A DNA stretch of 64,000 nt. Source: Phytomonospora endophytica. GTDB taxonomy: Bacteria > Actinomycetota > Actinomycetes > Mycobacteriales > Micromonosporaceae. A program made the position numbers and the translations under genes. The notes under the pieces were generated by a model. It did not search any database and was not told where the DNA came from. It was given only the letters and a program-made list of their open reading frames with translations. How positions within the stretch are numbered: the first letter of the stretch is position 1; every line of letters starts with the position of its first letter. This document shows, in pieces, positions 27,609 through 36,766 of this stretch. The DNA is taken from the NCBI RefSeq assembly GCF_014202425.1, contig NZ_JACHGT010000020.1, forward strand, positions 75,181-139,180, written 5' to 3'.

Positions 27609-28712
27609 ATGACCGAGCAAGTGGGGACGGCCCGTGCCGCCCAAGCCGCGCCCGACGGCCTGAGCGTTCCGCGCGGGTCCGGCATGGCTGCCGACATCGA
27701 CGAGCAGCCGGCCGTGTTCGCCGACCTGCTCGACAACCACGCCAAGGCCATCGCCGACGTCGCCGGCGCCATCGCCCGCAAAAAGCCCAAGTTCGTCGTC
27801 TACACCGCGCGCGGCACCTCCGACCACGCCGCCCTCTACGCCGCCTACCTCACCGAGATCCGCCTCGGCATCCCCACCGGACTCGCCTCGCCCAGCGCCA
27901 TCACCGTCTACGGCGCCCGGCCCGACCTGTCCGAAGCCCTCGTCGTCGGCGTCTCCCAGAGCGGCGGCTCGCCCGACATCGGCGAAGTCCTCCGCGTCGC
28001 CCGCGAATCCGGTGCCCAGACCCTCGCGGTCACCAACAACCCCGACTCCAACCTCGCCAAGATCGCCGAACTCCACGTCGACGTCTCCGCCGGCCACGAA
28101 CGCGCCGTCGCCGCGACCAAGACCTACACCGCCGAACTCCTCGCCCTCCTCATGCTCATCGAAGGCGTACGCGGCGGCAACGGCACCCTCCCCGCCGAAG
28201 AACACGCCGAACTCGCCAAACTCCCCGAGCTCGCCCGTGCCCTCCTCGCCGACGACACCGCCGTCGAACTCGCCCCCCGCTACCGCTTCGCCGAACGCCT
28301 CGTCACCACCGGCCGCGGCTACGCCTACCCCACCGCCCGCGAAGCCGCGCTCAAGCTCATGGAGACCAGCTACCTCTCCGGGCTCGCGTTCTCCGGCGCC
28401 GACCTCCTCCACGGGCCCCTCGCCATGGCCGACCCCGACGTCCCCGTCCTCGCCATCGTCGGCAACGGCCCCGGCGGAAAAACCATGCGCGAAGTCCTCG
28501 GCCGCCTCGGCGAACGCCGCGCCGACGTCGTCGCCATCGGCTCCGACGTCCCCGGCGCCGCACTCCGCATCCCGACACCCGACGTCGACGAGCGATACGC
28601 GCCCCTGCTCGACATCCTGCCGCTACAGCGACTGGCGCTCGCGCTGTCACTCACGCGCGGAGAAAACCCGGACGCGCCACGAGGACTGAAGAAGGTGACG
28701 GAGACTCTGTAG
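27609..28712 (+). CDS. SIS-domain sugar isomerase/deaminase (GlmS isomerase-like)
   Basis: The 367-residue protein has two SIS domains. The first contains TARGTSDHAALYAAY and the phosphosugar loop SQSGGSPDI, and the second TGRGYAYPTAREAALK and the C-terminal NPDAPRGLKKVTETL, as in the isomerase half of GlmS. The N-terminal glutaminase domain and its Cys are absent, so it should act as an amino-sugar-phosphate isomerase or deaminase (NagB-II type). No sugar-import genes adjoin it. ATG 27609 follows GAGGAG. Confidence 0.88.
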   Translation: MTEQVGTARAAQAAPDGLSVPRGSGMAADIDEQPAVFADLLDNHAKAIADVAGAIARKKPKFVVYTARGTSDHAALYAAYLTEIRLGIPTGLASPSAITVYGARPDLSEALVVGVSQSGGSPDIGEVLRVARESGAQTLAVTNNPDSNLAKIAELHVDVSAGHERAVAATKTYTAELLALLMLIEGVRGGNGTLPAEEHAELAKLPELARALLADDTAVELAPRYRFAERLVTTGRGYAYPTAREAALKLMETSYLSGLAFSGADLLHGPLAMADPDVPVLAIVGNGPGGKTMREVLGRLGERRADVVAIGSDVPGAALRIPTPDVDERYAPLLDILPLQRLALALSLTRGENPDAPRGLKKVTETL

Positions 28713-28771
28713 TTTGGGCAGCGCTCTGCTGGTTTGGGCGGCGCTCTGCTTGTTTGGGCGGCGCGAACGAA
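28712..28771. repeat. Three 20-bp tandem repeats
   Basis: Units starting at 28712, 28732 and 28752 each begin GTTTGGGC(A/G)GCG. The first two agree at 18 of 20 positions and the third diverges in its second half. They start in the stop codon of the SIS gene. No palindromy is present, so this is either a slippage product or a binding array. Confidence 0.7.
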
Positions 28772-29099
28772 ACCGCCTGAGAGGTAGGGGATCGGGCTGC
28801 GGCCCGCCGCCGGTGCCGGGTTCCCGGGCTGTGTGAGTCGTGGGACGGGACTCGCCGTGGTGTGTCGCGCGGCGGGTTCCCGGGGTTCGGCTGCGCCGGT
28901 GGCAATCCGCTGTGGCGTGGCGCCTGGGCCGGGTTTCCCGCCGCGGGTTCCGCAGTTCGAGCGAGCCATTCACCGAGTTATCCACAAGCGATGGCTTGCG
29001 CACAGGGAGCCGGGCTCATGTTCGCCGGCCGTGCCTGAGCAAGCGCTACGGTCGAATGTAGGGCGGAGGCCGGGAGGCCCCTGGCCCAGTTCACGTTTC
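28772..29099. other. Intergenic region without a recognisable gene
   Basis: No credible coding sequence is visible between the tandem repeats and the terminator. TTATCCACA at 28978-28986 matches the classical DnaA box, but it is single. AAGCGATGGCTT follows it as a small inverted repeat. Confidence 0.5.
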
Positions 29100-29133
29100 G
29101 CGGACGGCCGCGCCTTTCGGCGCGGCCGTCCGC
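29100..29133. terminator. Terminator hairpin of the SDR-exporter operon
   Basis: A perfect 15-base stem (29100-29114 with 29119-29133) closes on a TTTC loop. It lies 16 bases after the stop of the minus-strand SDR gene. Confidence 0.75.
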
Positions 29134-29149
29134 CACCCGCGCGCGCTCC

Positions 29150-29941
29150 TCAACCCCCCGCCAGCACCCCCTCCGTCAACCCCCGCAGCCGCACCGCCGC
29201 CTCCGGGGCGAAGTCCTCGTCGTCGACCGCCATCCGCTCGTGGTGCACCCACGCCGACAGCGCCTCGGCGGGCGGATCGTCGATCCGCCGCAGGATCGGC
29301 ACGATCGCCTCGCCGACGGTCTTCCCGCGCTTCCTCATCTCCGCGACGAACGCCGCGTCGGCCTCGCTGTACGTCCCCGAGTGCCCGGTCACCGTCACCC
29401 CCGGGTGGTGCAGCACGTAGCGGACCCGCGTGCCCGGATGCGCCGGCGCGAAGTCCACCCCGAGCAGGTCCGCGAGCTTCCCGCTCTGCGTCATCGCCTT
29501 CCCCGCGTGATAGCCGCGCGTGAACTGCAGGTCGTCCCACCGGACCCCGCCGATCGGCGTCCCCGGTCCCGCCACGCTCATCACGACCGGCGCGGGCGCC
29601 TTCTCCAGCAGCGGCGCCAGCCCATGCCCCAGGATGTACCGGCTCAGATAGAACAACCCGAAGTTCTCCTCGATCCCCTCCGCCGTCTCGGCGCGGGCCG
29701 AACGGTAGTGGCGCGCGCAGAACACCAGCACGTCCACCTGTTCCGTCCGGGAGACGAGCGACGCCAGGACCCGCCGGTTCTCCGCCACGAGCGACAGGTC
29801 GGCGGCGATGAACTCGGCGCCCTCGGGCGCCTTGGCGGCGTCGCGGCCGATGACGATGACGCGCTCGCCCCGCCGCAGGAATGTGCGGGCGAGGCCGCGG
29901 CCGATGCCGTCGGTGCCGCCGGTGATCACGATGGTCTTCAC
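29150..29941 (-). CDS. SDR-family oxidoreductase
   Basis: The 263-residue protein has the Rossmann cofactor loop TGGTDGIGRG at its N-terminus, NFGLFYLSRY in the central region and YHAGK as the catalytic Tyr/Lys pair. The GTG start at 29941 overlaps the exporter stop by four bases (GTGA), so it is translated with the exporter and shares its TetR control. Substrate unknown; an oxidoreductase encoded with an exporter suggests detoxification of a small organic compound. Confidence 0.85.
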   Translation of the reverse strand: MKTIVITGGTDGIGRGLARTFLRRGERVIVIGRDAAKAPEGAEFIAADLSLVAENRRVLASLVSRTEQVDVLVFCARHYRSARAETAEGIEENFGLFYLSRYILGHGLAPLLEKAPAPVVMSVAGPGTPIGGVRWDDLQFTRGYHAGKAMTQSGKLADLLGVDFAPAHPGTRVRYVLHHPGVTVTGHSGTYSEADAAFVAEMRKRGKTVGEAIVPILRRIDDPPAEALSAWVHHERMAVDDEDFAPEAAVRLRGLTEGVLAGG

Positions 29942-31338
29942 AGGGACGCTCCTTCGAGTACGGGGGCGGGGGTGCGGCCGGGCACGCGGGTCGTGGCGGC
30001 GAGCATCGCCGTCGCGGCGACGACAAGGGCCCATGAGGTGTGGCGGAAGCCGGTGGCCGGGTCGGCCGCCGACTGGATCAGCAGCGCCGCGACCGTGATC
30101 CCGAGCGAGGCGCCGAGCTGGTTGAGCATGTAGAGCAGCGAGCTGCCCTGCGCGACCCTTTCGGGCGGCAGGATCTTGAACACGACGCTCATCGTCGGCG
30201 CGCTCGCGCAGCCGAGGCCCAGCCCGATCGCCAGGGACGCCACGGCGGGCAGGACCCGGTCGCCGGAGTCGGCGAAGGTGAACGCCAGTGCGCTGAGCAG
30301 CGTCAGCGCGGATCCGGCGACGGCGAGGTTGCGCGACCCGAGGCGGTCCGAGAGCCGTCCGGCGAGCGGCATCGAGATGACCGCGCCGATCCCCAGCGGC
30401 GCCAGCAGCAGCCCCGCCGCGAACGGCCCGTCCCCGCTCGCCTGCTGGTAGAACAGCGGCAGCGCGAAGAGGGCTCCGTACGTCGTCACCCCGTTGAAGG
30501 CGAGCACCAGGACCCCGGGCGGGAAACCCCGGTGCGCGAACATGCGCGGGTCGATCAGCGGCTCGGTACGGCGCAGGGCGTGGGACACGTACAGGCCGAC
30601 GAGCACCAGCCCGACGGCCAGCGGCGCGACCACGTACGGAGTGGTGAACCCGCCGTGCTCCGCGGCCTGCGAGAGCGCCAGGACGGAGGCGGCGACGCCC
30701 GGCCCGATCAGCGCCACGCCGACCACGTCGAGGCGTGTGCGGGCCGTCCCGGGCGCGGGCCGGTCGACGGGGAGGACCCTGCGGGCCAGGACGAACGCCA
30801 CGATGACGATCGGGACGTTGACGAAGAACATCCACCGCCAGTCGAGGCTCTGCACGATGAGACCGCCGACGATAGGCCCGACCACGGGCCCGGCGGAGCC
30901 GACGGCGCCCATGAGCCCGACGACGCGCCCCGAGCGGCCGGGTCCGGCCGTGCGAACGAGCAGGGTGAGCATGAGGGGGTCGAGGATCCCGGCGCCCGCG
31001 CCCTGCACGACGCGGAAGACGATGAGCGGCCCGACGTCCCAGGCGAGCCCGGAGGCGACCGAGCCGGCCAGGAACAGCACCAGCCCGAACAGCCACAGCC
31101 GCCGTCCGCCGACGCGGTCGACGGCCCAGGCGGTCACCGGGACCGCGATCGTCAGCGCGAGCAGGTAGCCCGTCGAGGCCCAGCCGATGACGGCGAGGGA
31201 GCTGCCGAAGTGCCCGGCGAGGGTGTCGGCGGCGACGACGACCATCGAGCCGTCGAGGATGCCCATGATCCCGCCGAGCAGGATCACCGCGACCGTCCGC
31301 CGCACTGCGGGTTCGAGACGGTCTTCGGTTCGTGTCAT
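29938..31338 (-). CDS. MFS drug exporter, DHA2-like
   Basis: The 466-residue protein has around 14 hydrophobic helices, LDGSMVVVAADTL in helix 1, a GRRLWLFG loop after helix 2 and PVVGPIVGGLI as motif C. It resembles EmrB/QacA exporters. The start is ATG 31338, with GGAG six bases upstream; another ATG four codons earlier lacks that spacing. It is divergent from a TetR gene, with two TetR-type palindromes in the 118-base gap. Confidence 0.9.
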   Translation of the reverse strand: MTRTEDRLEPAVRRTVAVILLGGIMGILDGSMVVVAADTLAGHFGSSLAVIGWASTGYLLALTIAVPVTAWAVDRVGGRRLWLFGLVLFLAGSVASGLAWDVGPLIVFRVVQGAGAGILDPLMLTLLVRTAGPGRSGRVVGLMGAVGSAGPVVGPIVGGLIVQSLDWRWMFFVNVPIVIVAFVLARRVLPVDRPAPGTARTRLDVVGVALIGPGVAASVLALSQAAEHGGFTTPYVVAPLAVGLVLVGLYVSHALRRTEPLIDPRMFAHRGFPPGVLVLAFNGVTTYGALFALPLFYQQASGDGPFAAGLLLAPLGIGAVISMPLAGRLSDRLGSRNLAVAGSALTLLSALAFTFADSGDRVLPAVASLAIGLGLGCASAPTMSVVFKILPPERVAQGSSLLYMLNQLGASLGITVAALLIQSAADPATGFRHTSWALVVAATAMLAATTRVPGRTPAPVLEGASL

Positions 31339-31360
31339 GAGTGACTCCATTGAGGGAAAC

Positions 31361-31376
31361 TGAACCAGCGGGTTCA
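31361..31376. promoter_or_regulatory. TetR operator, near-perfect copy on exporter side
   Basis: TGAACCAGCGGGTTCA differs by a single base from the perfect palindrome at 31423-31438, apart from its centre. It lies 22 bases before the exporter start, over its likely promoter. Confidence 0.7.
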
Positions 31377-31422
31377 CCGTAGCGAACCTGTTGGTCCTTG
31401 GAAACCCTCGGGGGCGTATAAA

Positions 31423-31438
31423 TGAACCCATGGGTTCA
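31423..31438. promoter_or_regulatory. TetR operator, perfect palindrome
   Basis: TGAACCCATGGGTTCA is a perfect 16-base palindrome. It ends six bases before the TAGGCT -10 of the leaderless tetR gene, where binding would block that promoter. Confidence 0.8.
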
Positions 31439-31456
31439 GTGAGCTAGGCTTTCGGA

Positions 31457-32104
31457 GTGACCGCACCCAAGACGCATCCCGGACGGACCGGTTCGCGCGG
31501 ACGCATCGACAAGCGCGAGGCGATCCTGGCGGCCGCCTTCCGCGTGTTCGCCCGCAAAGGCTTCGCCAACGCCTGCGTCAAGGACATCGCCGCCGAGGCC
31601 AAGGTCGCCAAGCCGACCATCTACAGCCACCTCGACGACAAGGACGCCCTCTTCCGCGAGGCGATGGCCGCCGCCGCCGAAGGCGTGTCCGCGACCAGCG
31701 CCGCCGCCGTGGAAGGACTACGTCACCCCGGCGAGGACCTCGAAGCCGCCTTCGGCACCGCCGCCCGGCTCCTGCTCGACAGCTGCCTCACCGAGAGCTC
31801 CCACGCCCTCCGGCGCCTGACCTACGCCGAACTCCCGCGGTTCCCCGAACTCCTCGACACCGTCCGCGGCGCCCTCAACGGGCGGCTCGTCGACGACCTC
31901 GCCGGCCATGTCGCGATGCTCTCGGTGGGCGGCCGCCTCCGCGTCGGCGACCCGGTCCTGGCCGCCGAGCAGTTCGTCAGCCTCATCACCGGCCCCATGG
32001 AGATCTGCTCGGCGATGGGCACCCGCGAGGTCACCGCGGAGAAGGCCGCCGAGGTCGCTTCGGCGGCGGTCACGACCTTCCTCGCCGCCTACGGCACGGA
32101 CTAA
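31457..32104 (+). CDS. TetR-family repressor
   Basis: The 215-residue regulator has the helix-turn-helix CVKDIAAEAKVAKPTIYSHL at about residues 42-61 and an AcrR-like C-terminal domain. It should repress itself and the divergent exporter-SDR pair through the TGAACC palindromes. GTG 31457 is six bases after TAGGCT, so it is probably leaderless. Confidence 0.9.
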   Translation: MTAPKTHPGRTGSRGRIDKREAILAAAFRVFARKGFANACVKDIAAEAKVAKPTIYSHLDDKDALFREAMAAAAEGVSATSAAAVEGLRHPGEDLEAAFGTAARLLLDSCLTESSHALRRLTYAELPRFPELLDTVRGALNGRLVDDLAGHVAMLSVGGRLRVGDPVLAAEQFVSLITGPMEICSAMGTREVTAEKAAEVASAAVTTFLAAYGTD

Positions 32105-32194
32105 TCCGGCATAACCGGGCGAGTCGCCTGGACTTCCCCGCCGTCATCTGATTGCCTCACGCTGACCGCCCGGTCACGATCGCGAGGCGAGCCG

Positions 32195-32842
32195 TTGAGT
32201 TTCTGGGACTACGTCACCAGCCGCTGGGATCTCCTGCTCTTCGAGACCTACCAGCACGCGAGCATGGTCTTCCAGTGCGTCCTGCTGGCCACCGTCATCG
32301 GCCTCGCCGTCGCCGTGGCCACCTACCGCACGTCCTGGCTGGCCAACCTCGCCACCGGGACGGCCTCGGTCATCTTCACCATCCCGTCCTTCGCGATGTT
32401 CGGCCTGATGATCCCGGTCTTCGGCCTCGGCGTCGTCCCCTCGGTCGTCGCGTTGACCCTCTACGCGCTGCTCCCGATCATCCGCAACTGCATCGTCGGA
32501 CTGTCCGGGGTCGACCCCGCGATGGTCGACGCCGCCCGCGGCATGGGCATGAGCCGCGCGATGGTCCTCGCCCGCGTCGAGCTCCCGCTCGCCTGGCCGG
32601 TCATCCTCACCGGCGTCCGCGTCTCCACGATGCTCACCATGGGCGTCGCCGCGATCGCCGCCTACGTCTCCGGTCCCGGCCTCGGCGACGAGATCTTCTC
32701 CGGCCTCGCCCGTCTCGGCGGCGCCAACGCGCTCAACGCCGCACTCGCCGGCACGCTCGGGATCATCCTGCTGGCGCTGCTGTTCGACGCGGCCTACATC
32801 CTCATCGGCCGTCTCACCACTTCCAGGGGGTTGCGTGTCTGA
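32195..32842 (+). CDS. opuBB: Osmoprotectant ABC transporter permease
   Basis: The 215-residue inner-membrane protein has five to six helices and the BPD_transp_1 EAA-type loop DAARGMGMSRAMVLARVELP. It matches the OpuB/ProW permeases that import choline, carnitine or glycine betaine. The start is a TTG at 32195 behind GAGG. It overlaps the ATPase gene by eight bases. Four genes in the order permease, ATPase, permease, binding protein make up the importer. Confidence 0.88.
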   Translation: MSFWDYVTSRWDLLLFETYQHASMVFQCVLLATVIGLAVAVATYRTSWLANLATGTASVIFTIPSFAMFGLMIPVFGLGVVPSVVALTLYALLPIIRNCIVGLSGVDPAMVDAARGMGMSRAMVLARVELPLAWPVILTGVRVSTMLTMGVAAIAAYVSGPGLGDEIFSGLARLGGANALNAALAGTLGIILLALLFDAAYILIGRLTTSRGLRV

Positions 32843-33983
32843 CGACGTCGGCGGTGTGCAGATCGATCTGCGCAACCTCACCAAGCGCTACCCGGGACAG
32901 GCCAAACCGGCCGTGGACGACGTCACCATGACGATCCAGGCCGGGGAGATCGTCGTCTTCGTCGGCCCGTCCGGCAGCGGCAAGACCACCACCATGAAGC
33001 TCATCAACCGCCTCATCGAGCCGACCTCCGGTGAGATCCTCATCAACGGCGAGGACGCCCGCAAGAAGAAGGCCGACGAGCTGCGCCGCCACATCGGCTA
33101 CGTCATCCAGGCCGGCGGACTGTTCCCGCACATGACCGTCGCCGACAACATCGCCATCGTCCCCAGGATCCTCAAGTGGGACAGGAAGCGCATCGCCGAA
33201 CGCGTCGAGGAACTGCTGACCATGGTCGGCCTCGAACCGGAGATCTACACGACCCGCTACCCGCGCCAGCTCTCCGGCGGGCAGCAGCAGCGCGTCGGCG
33301 TCGCCCGGGCCCTCGCCGCCGACCCGCCCGTCCTCCTCATGGACGAACCCTTCGGCGCCGTCGACCCCATCACCCGCGCCAAACTGCAGGACGAACTGCT
33401 CGCCCTCCAAGACGAGCTCAGCAAGACCATCGTCTTCGTCACCCACGACTTCGACGAGGCCGTCAAACTCGGCGACCGCATCGCCGTCCTCGCCGAGGGC
33501 TCGCGCATCGTCCAGTACGCCGAACCCGCCGAGATCCTGGCCAACCCCGCCGACGACTTCGTGCGCGGCTTCATCGGCGAGAACGGCGCCATGAAGCTCC
33601 TCAACGTCACCCGCGTCGCCGACATCGATCTCGACCAGGCCCTCACCGTCGCGCCCGAGGCCGACGCCGCCGAGGTCCACCGCGAACTCGCCGACCGCGA
33701 CGAACACTGGGCCGTCGTCCTCGACCGCGGCGCCGGGCGCCCGGTCCGCTGGGTCAACCGCGAGGAACTCGCCGACGCCAGCGGCCCCGTCGAGGACTTC
33801 GGCGGTCCCGTCGACGTCACCATCTCGGGTCGCTCGACCCTCCAGGAGGCCCTGGAGGCGCTCCTGCGTTCCGACGCCGAACTCGTCCCCGTCGTCGTCA
33901 AACGTCGCTACCGGGGCCTCGTCACGCTCAACACCGTCCAGCAGGCGATCGCCAGCCTCCGCGAGAAGGCGAAACGGCGATGA
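32835..33983 (+). CDS. opuBA: Osmoprotectant ABC transporter ATPase with CBS-like C-terminus
   Basis: The 382-residue ATPase has Walker A GPSGSGKTT, the Q-loop, the signature LSGGQQQR and Walker B LLMDEPFGAVD. Residues about 250-375 resemble tandem CBS domains, which in OpuA-type importers gate uptake in response to ionic strength or c-di-AMP. The GTG start overlaps the preceding permease, and the stop overlaps the next permease start (ATGA). Confidence 0.92.
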   Translation: MSDDVGGVQIDLRNLTKRYPGQAKPAVDDVTMTIQAGEIVVFVGPSGSGKTTTMKLINRLIEPTSGEILINGEDARKKKADELRRHIGYVIQAGGLFPHMTVADNIAIVPRILKWDRKRIAERVEELLTMVGLEPEIYTTRYPRQLSGGQQQRVGVARALAADPPVLLMDEPFGAVDPITRAKLQDELLALQDELSKTIVFVTHDFDEAVKLGDRIAVLAEGSRIVQYAEPAEILANPADDFVRGFIGENGAMKLLNVTRVADIDLDQALTVAPEADAAEVHRELADRDEHWAVVLDRGAGRPVRWVNREELADASGPVEDFGGPVDVTISGRSTLQEALEALLRSDAELVPVVVKRRYRGLVTLNTVQQAIASLREKAKRR

Positions 33984-34768
33984 CGTCCGCGCAGGCCGCC
34001 GTCGAGGTCGCCACCGACGTCGCACCGTCCCCGTCGGCGACCGGCCGGGCCTGGCACCTGCTCATCACCCCGGCGATCATCGTCGTCGCGGGCGTCGCCC
34101 TGGTCATCGGCGTCAACGCCGCCGACCCGAACGTCTCCGAGCGGCGCTCCCTTGAGGCGCCCTTCGTCCTCAAACTCCTCGGCCAGCACCTCAACCTCAC
34201 CGCCGTGTCGACCGTGATCGTCCTCGCCGTGGCCATCCCGCTCGGCGTCATGCTCACCCGCAAAGGCGCCCGCCTCGCCGCCCCGGCGGTCCTCGGCGTC
34301 GCCAACATCGGCCAGGGCGCGCCCGCGATCGGCGTCATCGTCATCCTCGCCGTCGTCCTGCCGACCGTCGCGCCCTTCTGGGTGGCGATCCTCGCGCTGA
34401 GCGTCTACAGCGTCCTGCCCGCCCTGCGCAACACCATGGTCGGCCTCCAGCAGGTCGACCCCGCGCTCGTCGAGGCCGGGCGCGGCATCGGCATGTCGGC
34501 GATGCGCACCCTCCTGCGCGTCGAACTGCCGCTGGCCACGCCCATCATGCTCGCCGGGATCCGCACCACCCTCGTCCTCAACGTCGGCGTCGCCGCCCTC
34601 GCCTCCTTCATCGGCGCCGGCGGCCTCGGCGAGATGATCTCGGCCGGCGTGAAACTCCAGCAGAACATCGTCCTGATCACCGGCAGCGTCCTCATCGCCC
34701 TGCTCGCCCTGAGCATCGACTGGCTCGGCGCGCTCGCCGAGCGCTACCTGCGGCCGAAAGGGGTGTGA
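33980..34768 (+). CDS. opuBD: Osmoprotectant ABC transporter permease, second subunit
   Basis: The 262-residue protein has six predicted helices. It carries the EAA loop EAGRGIGMSAMRTLLRVELP, closely similar to that of the first permease, so the two probably form a heterodimer. It has an N-terminal extension of about 30 residues. The ATG at 33980 overlaps the ATPase stop. Confidence 0.9.
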   Translation: MTSAQAAVEVATDVAPSPSATGRAWHLLITPAIIVVAGVALVIGVNAADPNVSERRSLEAPFVLKLLGQHLNLTAVSTVIVLAVAIPLGVMLTRKGARLAAPAVLGVANIGQGAPAIGVIVILAVVLPTVAPFWVAILALSVYSVLPALRNTMVGLQQVDPALVEAGRGIGMSAMRTLLRVELPLATPIMLAGIRTTLVLNVGVAALASFIGAGGLGEMISAGVKLQQNIVLITGSVLIALLALSIDWLGALAERYLRPKGV

Positions 34769-34771
34769 GCG

Positions 34772-35773
34772 GTGCGCGAGCCCGCAGCCCGACCTCGCTC
34801 GTCCCACGCCGTGTCGCGGCGGCTTCCGTGGCTGCTGGCCTGCGCGTTCATGCTCGCCGGCTGCGGGCTGCAGCCCGCCTCGCAGTTCATCCCGGAGGTC
34901 TCGGCCGGGCCCGAACTGGAGAAGTACCCCGGTTTCGACGGCGCCGAGATCACCGTCTCCTCGAAGGACTTCACCGAGCAGCTGGTGCTGGGCAAGATGA
35001 CCAGCCTGGTGCTGTCGGCGGCCGGGGCGCAGGTCACCGACAAGACCAACATCAAGGGCAGCGTCAACGCGCGCCTGTCGATGCTCGACGGCGAGGTCGA
35101 CGTCATGTGGGAGTACACGGGCACCGCCTGGATCGTCTACATGGGACACCCCGACCCGATCGCCGACCCCGCCGAGCAGTTCCAGGCCGTCGCCGACGAG
35201 GACCTGGCGCAGAACCAGATCGTGTGGACGCGGCCGGCGCCGCTCAACAACAGTTACGCCATCGCCGTCAAGCAGGCCACCGCCGACAAGTACGGCCTGG
35301 TCAACATCAGCGACATCACCGAGCTGCCGGTCGCCGAACGGACCTTCTGTCTTGAGGCGGAGTTCATCAACCGCAACGACGGCTTCGTCGGCATGAAGCA
35401 GACCTACGGCTTCACCGACGCCGACATCCCGCCCGGCAACGTCCAGTCGATGGACACCGGCCTGATCTACAACCGCATCGGCGGCAGCTGCACCTTCGGC
35501 GAGGTCTTCGACACCGACGGCCGCATCCCCGCCAACGGCCTGGTCACGCTCACCGACGACAAGCACTTCTTCCCGATCTACCAGCCCGCGCTGACCGTGC
35601 GGCAGGAGATCTACCAGCGGTCCCCGCAGATCGGCGAGATCTTCGCCGACCTCGCCGCGCGCCTGACCACCGACGTCATGCGCGGCCTCAACGCGCAGGT
35701 CGACGTCGACGGCCGCGACCCCGTCTACGTCGCCGAGGACTGGCTCATGGAACAGGGCTTCCTCGCGTCTTGA
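34772..35773 (+). CDS. opuBC: Osmoprotectant-binding lipoprotein
   Basis: The 333-residue protein has a signal peptide with the lipobox LAGC near residue 31, then a periplasmic-binding fold. SSKDFTEQLVLG and DVMWEYTGTAW are typical of OpuBC/OpuAC choline and betaine receptors, with the aromatic residues that cage quaternary amines. It would be anchored outside the membrane. The GTG start lies three bases after the preceding stop. Confidence 0.9.
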   Translation: MREPAARPRSSHAVSRRLPWLLACAFMLAGCGLQPASQFIPEVSAGPELEKYPGFDGAEITVSSKDFTEQLVLGKMTSLVLSAAGAQVTDKTNIKGSVNARLSMLDGEVDVMWEYTGTAWIVYMGHPDPIADPAEQFQAVADEDLAQNQIVWTRPAPLNNSYAIAVKQATADKYGLVNISDITELPVAERTFCLEAEFINRNDGFVGMKQTYGFTDADIPPGNVQSMDTGLIYNRIGGSCTFGEVFDTDGRIPANGLVTLTDDKHFFPIYQPALTVRQEIYQRSPQIGEIFADLAARLTTDVMRGLNAQVDVDGRDPVYVAEDWLMEQGFLAS

Positions 35774-35794
35774 GGCGGGCGGAGACAATGACGC

Positions 35795-36766
35795 ATGCTC
35801 CGTGAAGTCCAGCCTCGGGCGGCCCTGACCCCCGGACACCGCGTCGACCTCGCCCGGCACCTGCCCGGCGGTGGGTGGGCGCTGGCGGCCTTCGACGGAA
35901 CCGTCACCGTCACCGACCCGGTCTTGACCGTCGAACGCCGCGTCGACCTCGGGATGCGCATCGGCGACCTGCGGGTCGCCTGCGACGGGACCTGGGCCTG
36001 GGTCGGGGACTCGGGCCTGTGGACCGGCACCCCGGAGAAGCCACGGCCCGGTCCCGAGCGCACCGAGGCCGTCCTGTGGACCGGCGGCGGGCTGTGGACC
36101 GCGCGGACCGGCGAGGAGGTCGCCGTCGAGCTGCGCGACCCCGACTTCGGCGTGCTCGCGGCGGCGAGCCTGCCCGAGCGGTACGGCGGTTCGGGCGCGT
36201 GGCTGCACCCGCATCCCGACCCCGGAACGGTCGTGCTGTGGACGGCCGGGCCGGTCTGGGCGGGCAGTGAGGCCCATGTCGTCACCCGCGACGGCGACCG
36301 GCTCCGGGTGGAGCCGATTCCTTTTGAGAACCCCGATCCGCCCGTCTTCCTGCCCGGCGGCGGCGAGCTCCTCGTCGCGCTGCCCGACCTGCTGCGGGTC
36401 TCCTGGCCCGGCGGGTCCGAACTGGCCCGCCTGCCCTGGACCGACATCTCGCCCGATCCGAAGGACGAGCGCCCGACCCGCGACCTGTGGCTGCTGCCGG
36501 GCGGGAAGGCCGCGTGGGGCTCCTACAGTCGACGCGTGCGGATCGTCGACCTGGCGACGATGACAGTGGAGGCCGAGGTGGTCCTCGCCGGTCATCCCGT
36601 GCGGACCTTCTCGGCCTTCCACGCCGTCCCCGGGATCGGTTCCCCGCACGGCGATCTGAGCGGGTTCACCGTCGGCGGCGCCGGGGTCCTGAGCGTGCAT
36701 CACCATCGTGAGGCGCTGCTCAGCGACGCCGCCGACTGGGCGGGTCAGCCGGCCGTCGCCAGCTGA
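35795..36766 (+). CDS. Hypothetical protein, beta-propeller-like pattern
   Basis: The 323-residue soluble protein is rich in short strands separated by Gly/Asp turns, with recurring Trp (for example TWAWVGDSGLW, RDLWLLPGGKAAW). This suggests a WD40- or PQQ-type propeller, though no repeat consensus is clean. There is no signal peptide. It follows the importer operon by 21 bases. Its last 22 bases overlap the convergent SDR gene. I do not recognise a function. Confidence 0.65.
   Translation: MLREVQPRAALTPGHRVDLARHLPGGGWALAAFDGTVTVTDPVLTVERRVDLGMRIGDLRVACDGTWAWVGDSGLWTGTPEKPRPGPERTEAVLWTGGGLWTARTGEEVAVELRDPDFGVLAAASLPERYGGSGAWLHPHPDPGTVVLWTAGPVWAGSEAHVVTRDGDRLRVEPIPFENPDPPVFLPGGGELLVALPDLLRVSWPGGSELARLPWTDISPDPKDERPTRDLWLLPGGKAAWGSYSRRVRIVDLATMTVEAEVVLAGHPVRTFSAFHAVPGIGSPHGDLSGFTVGGAGVLSVHHHREALLSDAADWAGQPAVAS

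Noticed and set aside
28978-28986. TTATCCACA, a perfect DnaA box, as a replication origin sign
   Set aside because: Only one box, with no cluster, no AT-rich segment and no dnaA/dnaN genes nearby.
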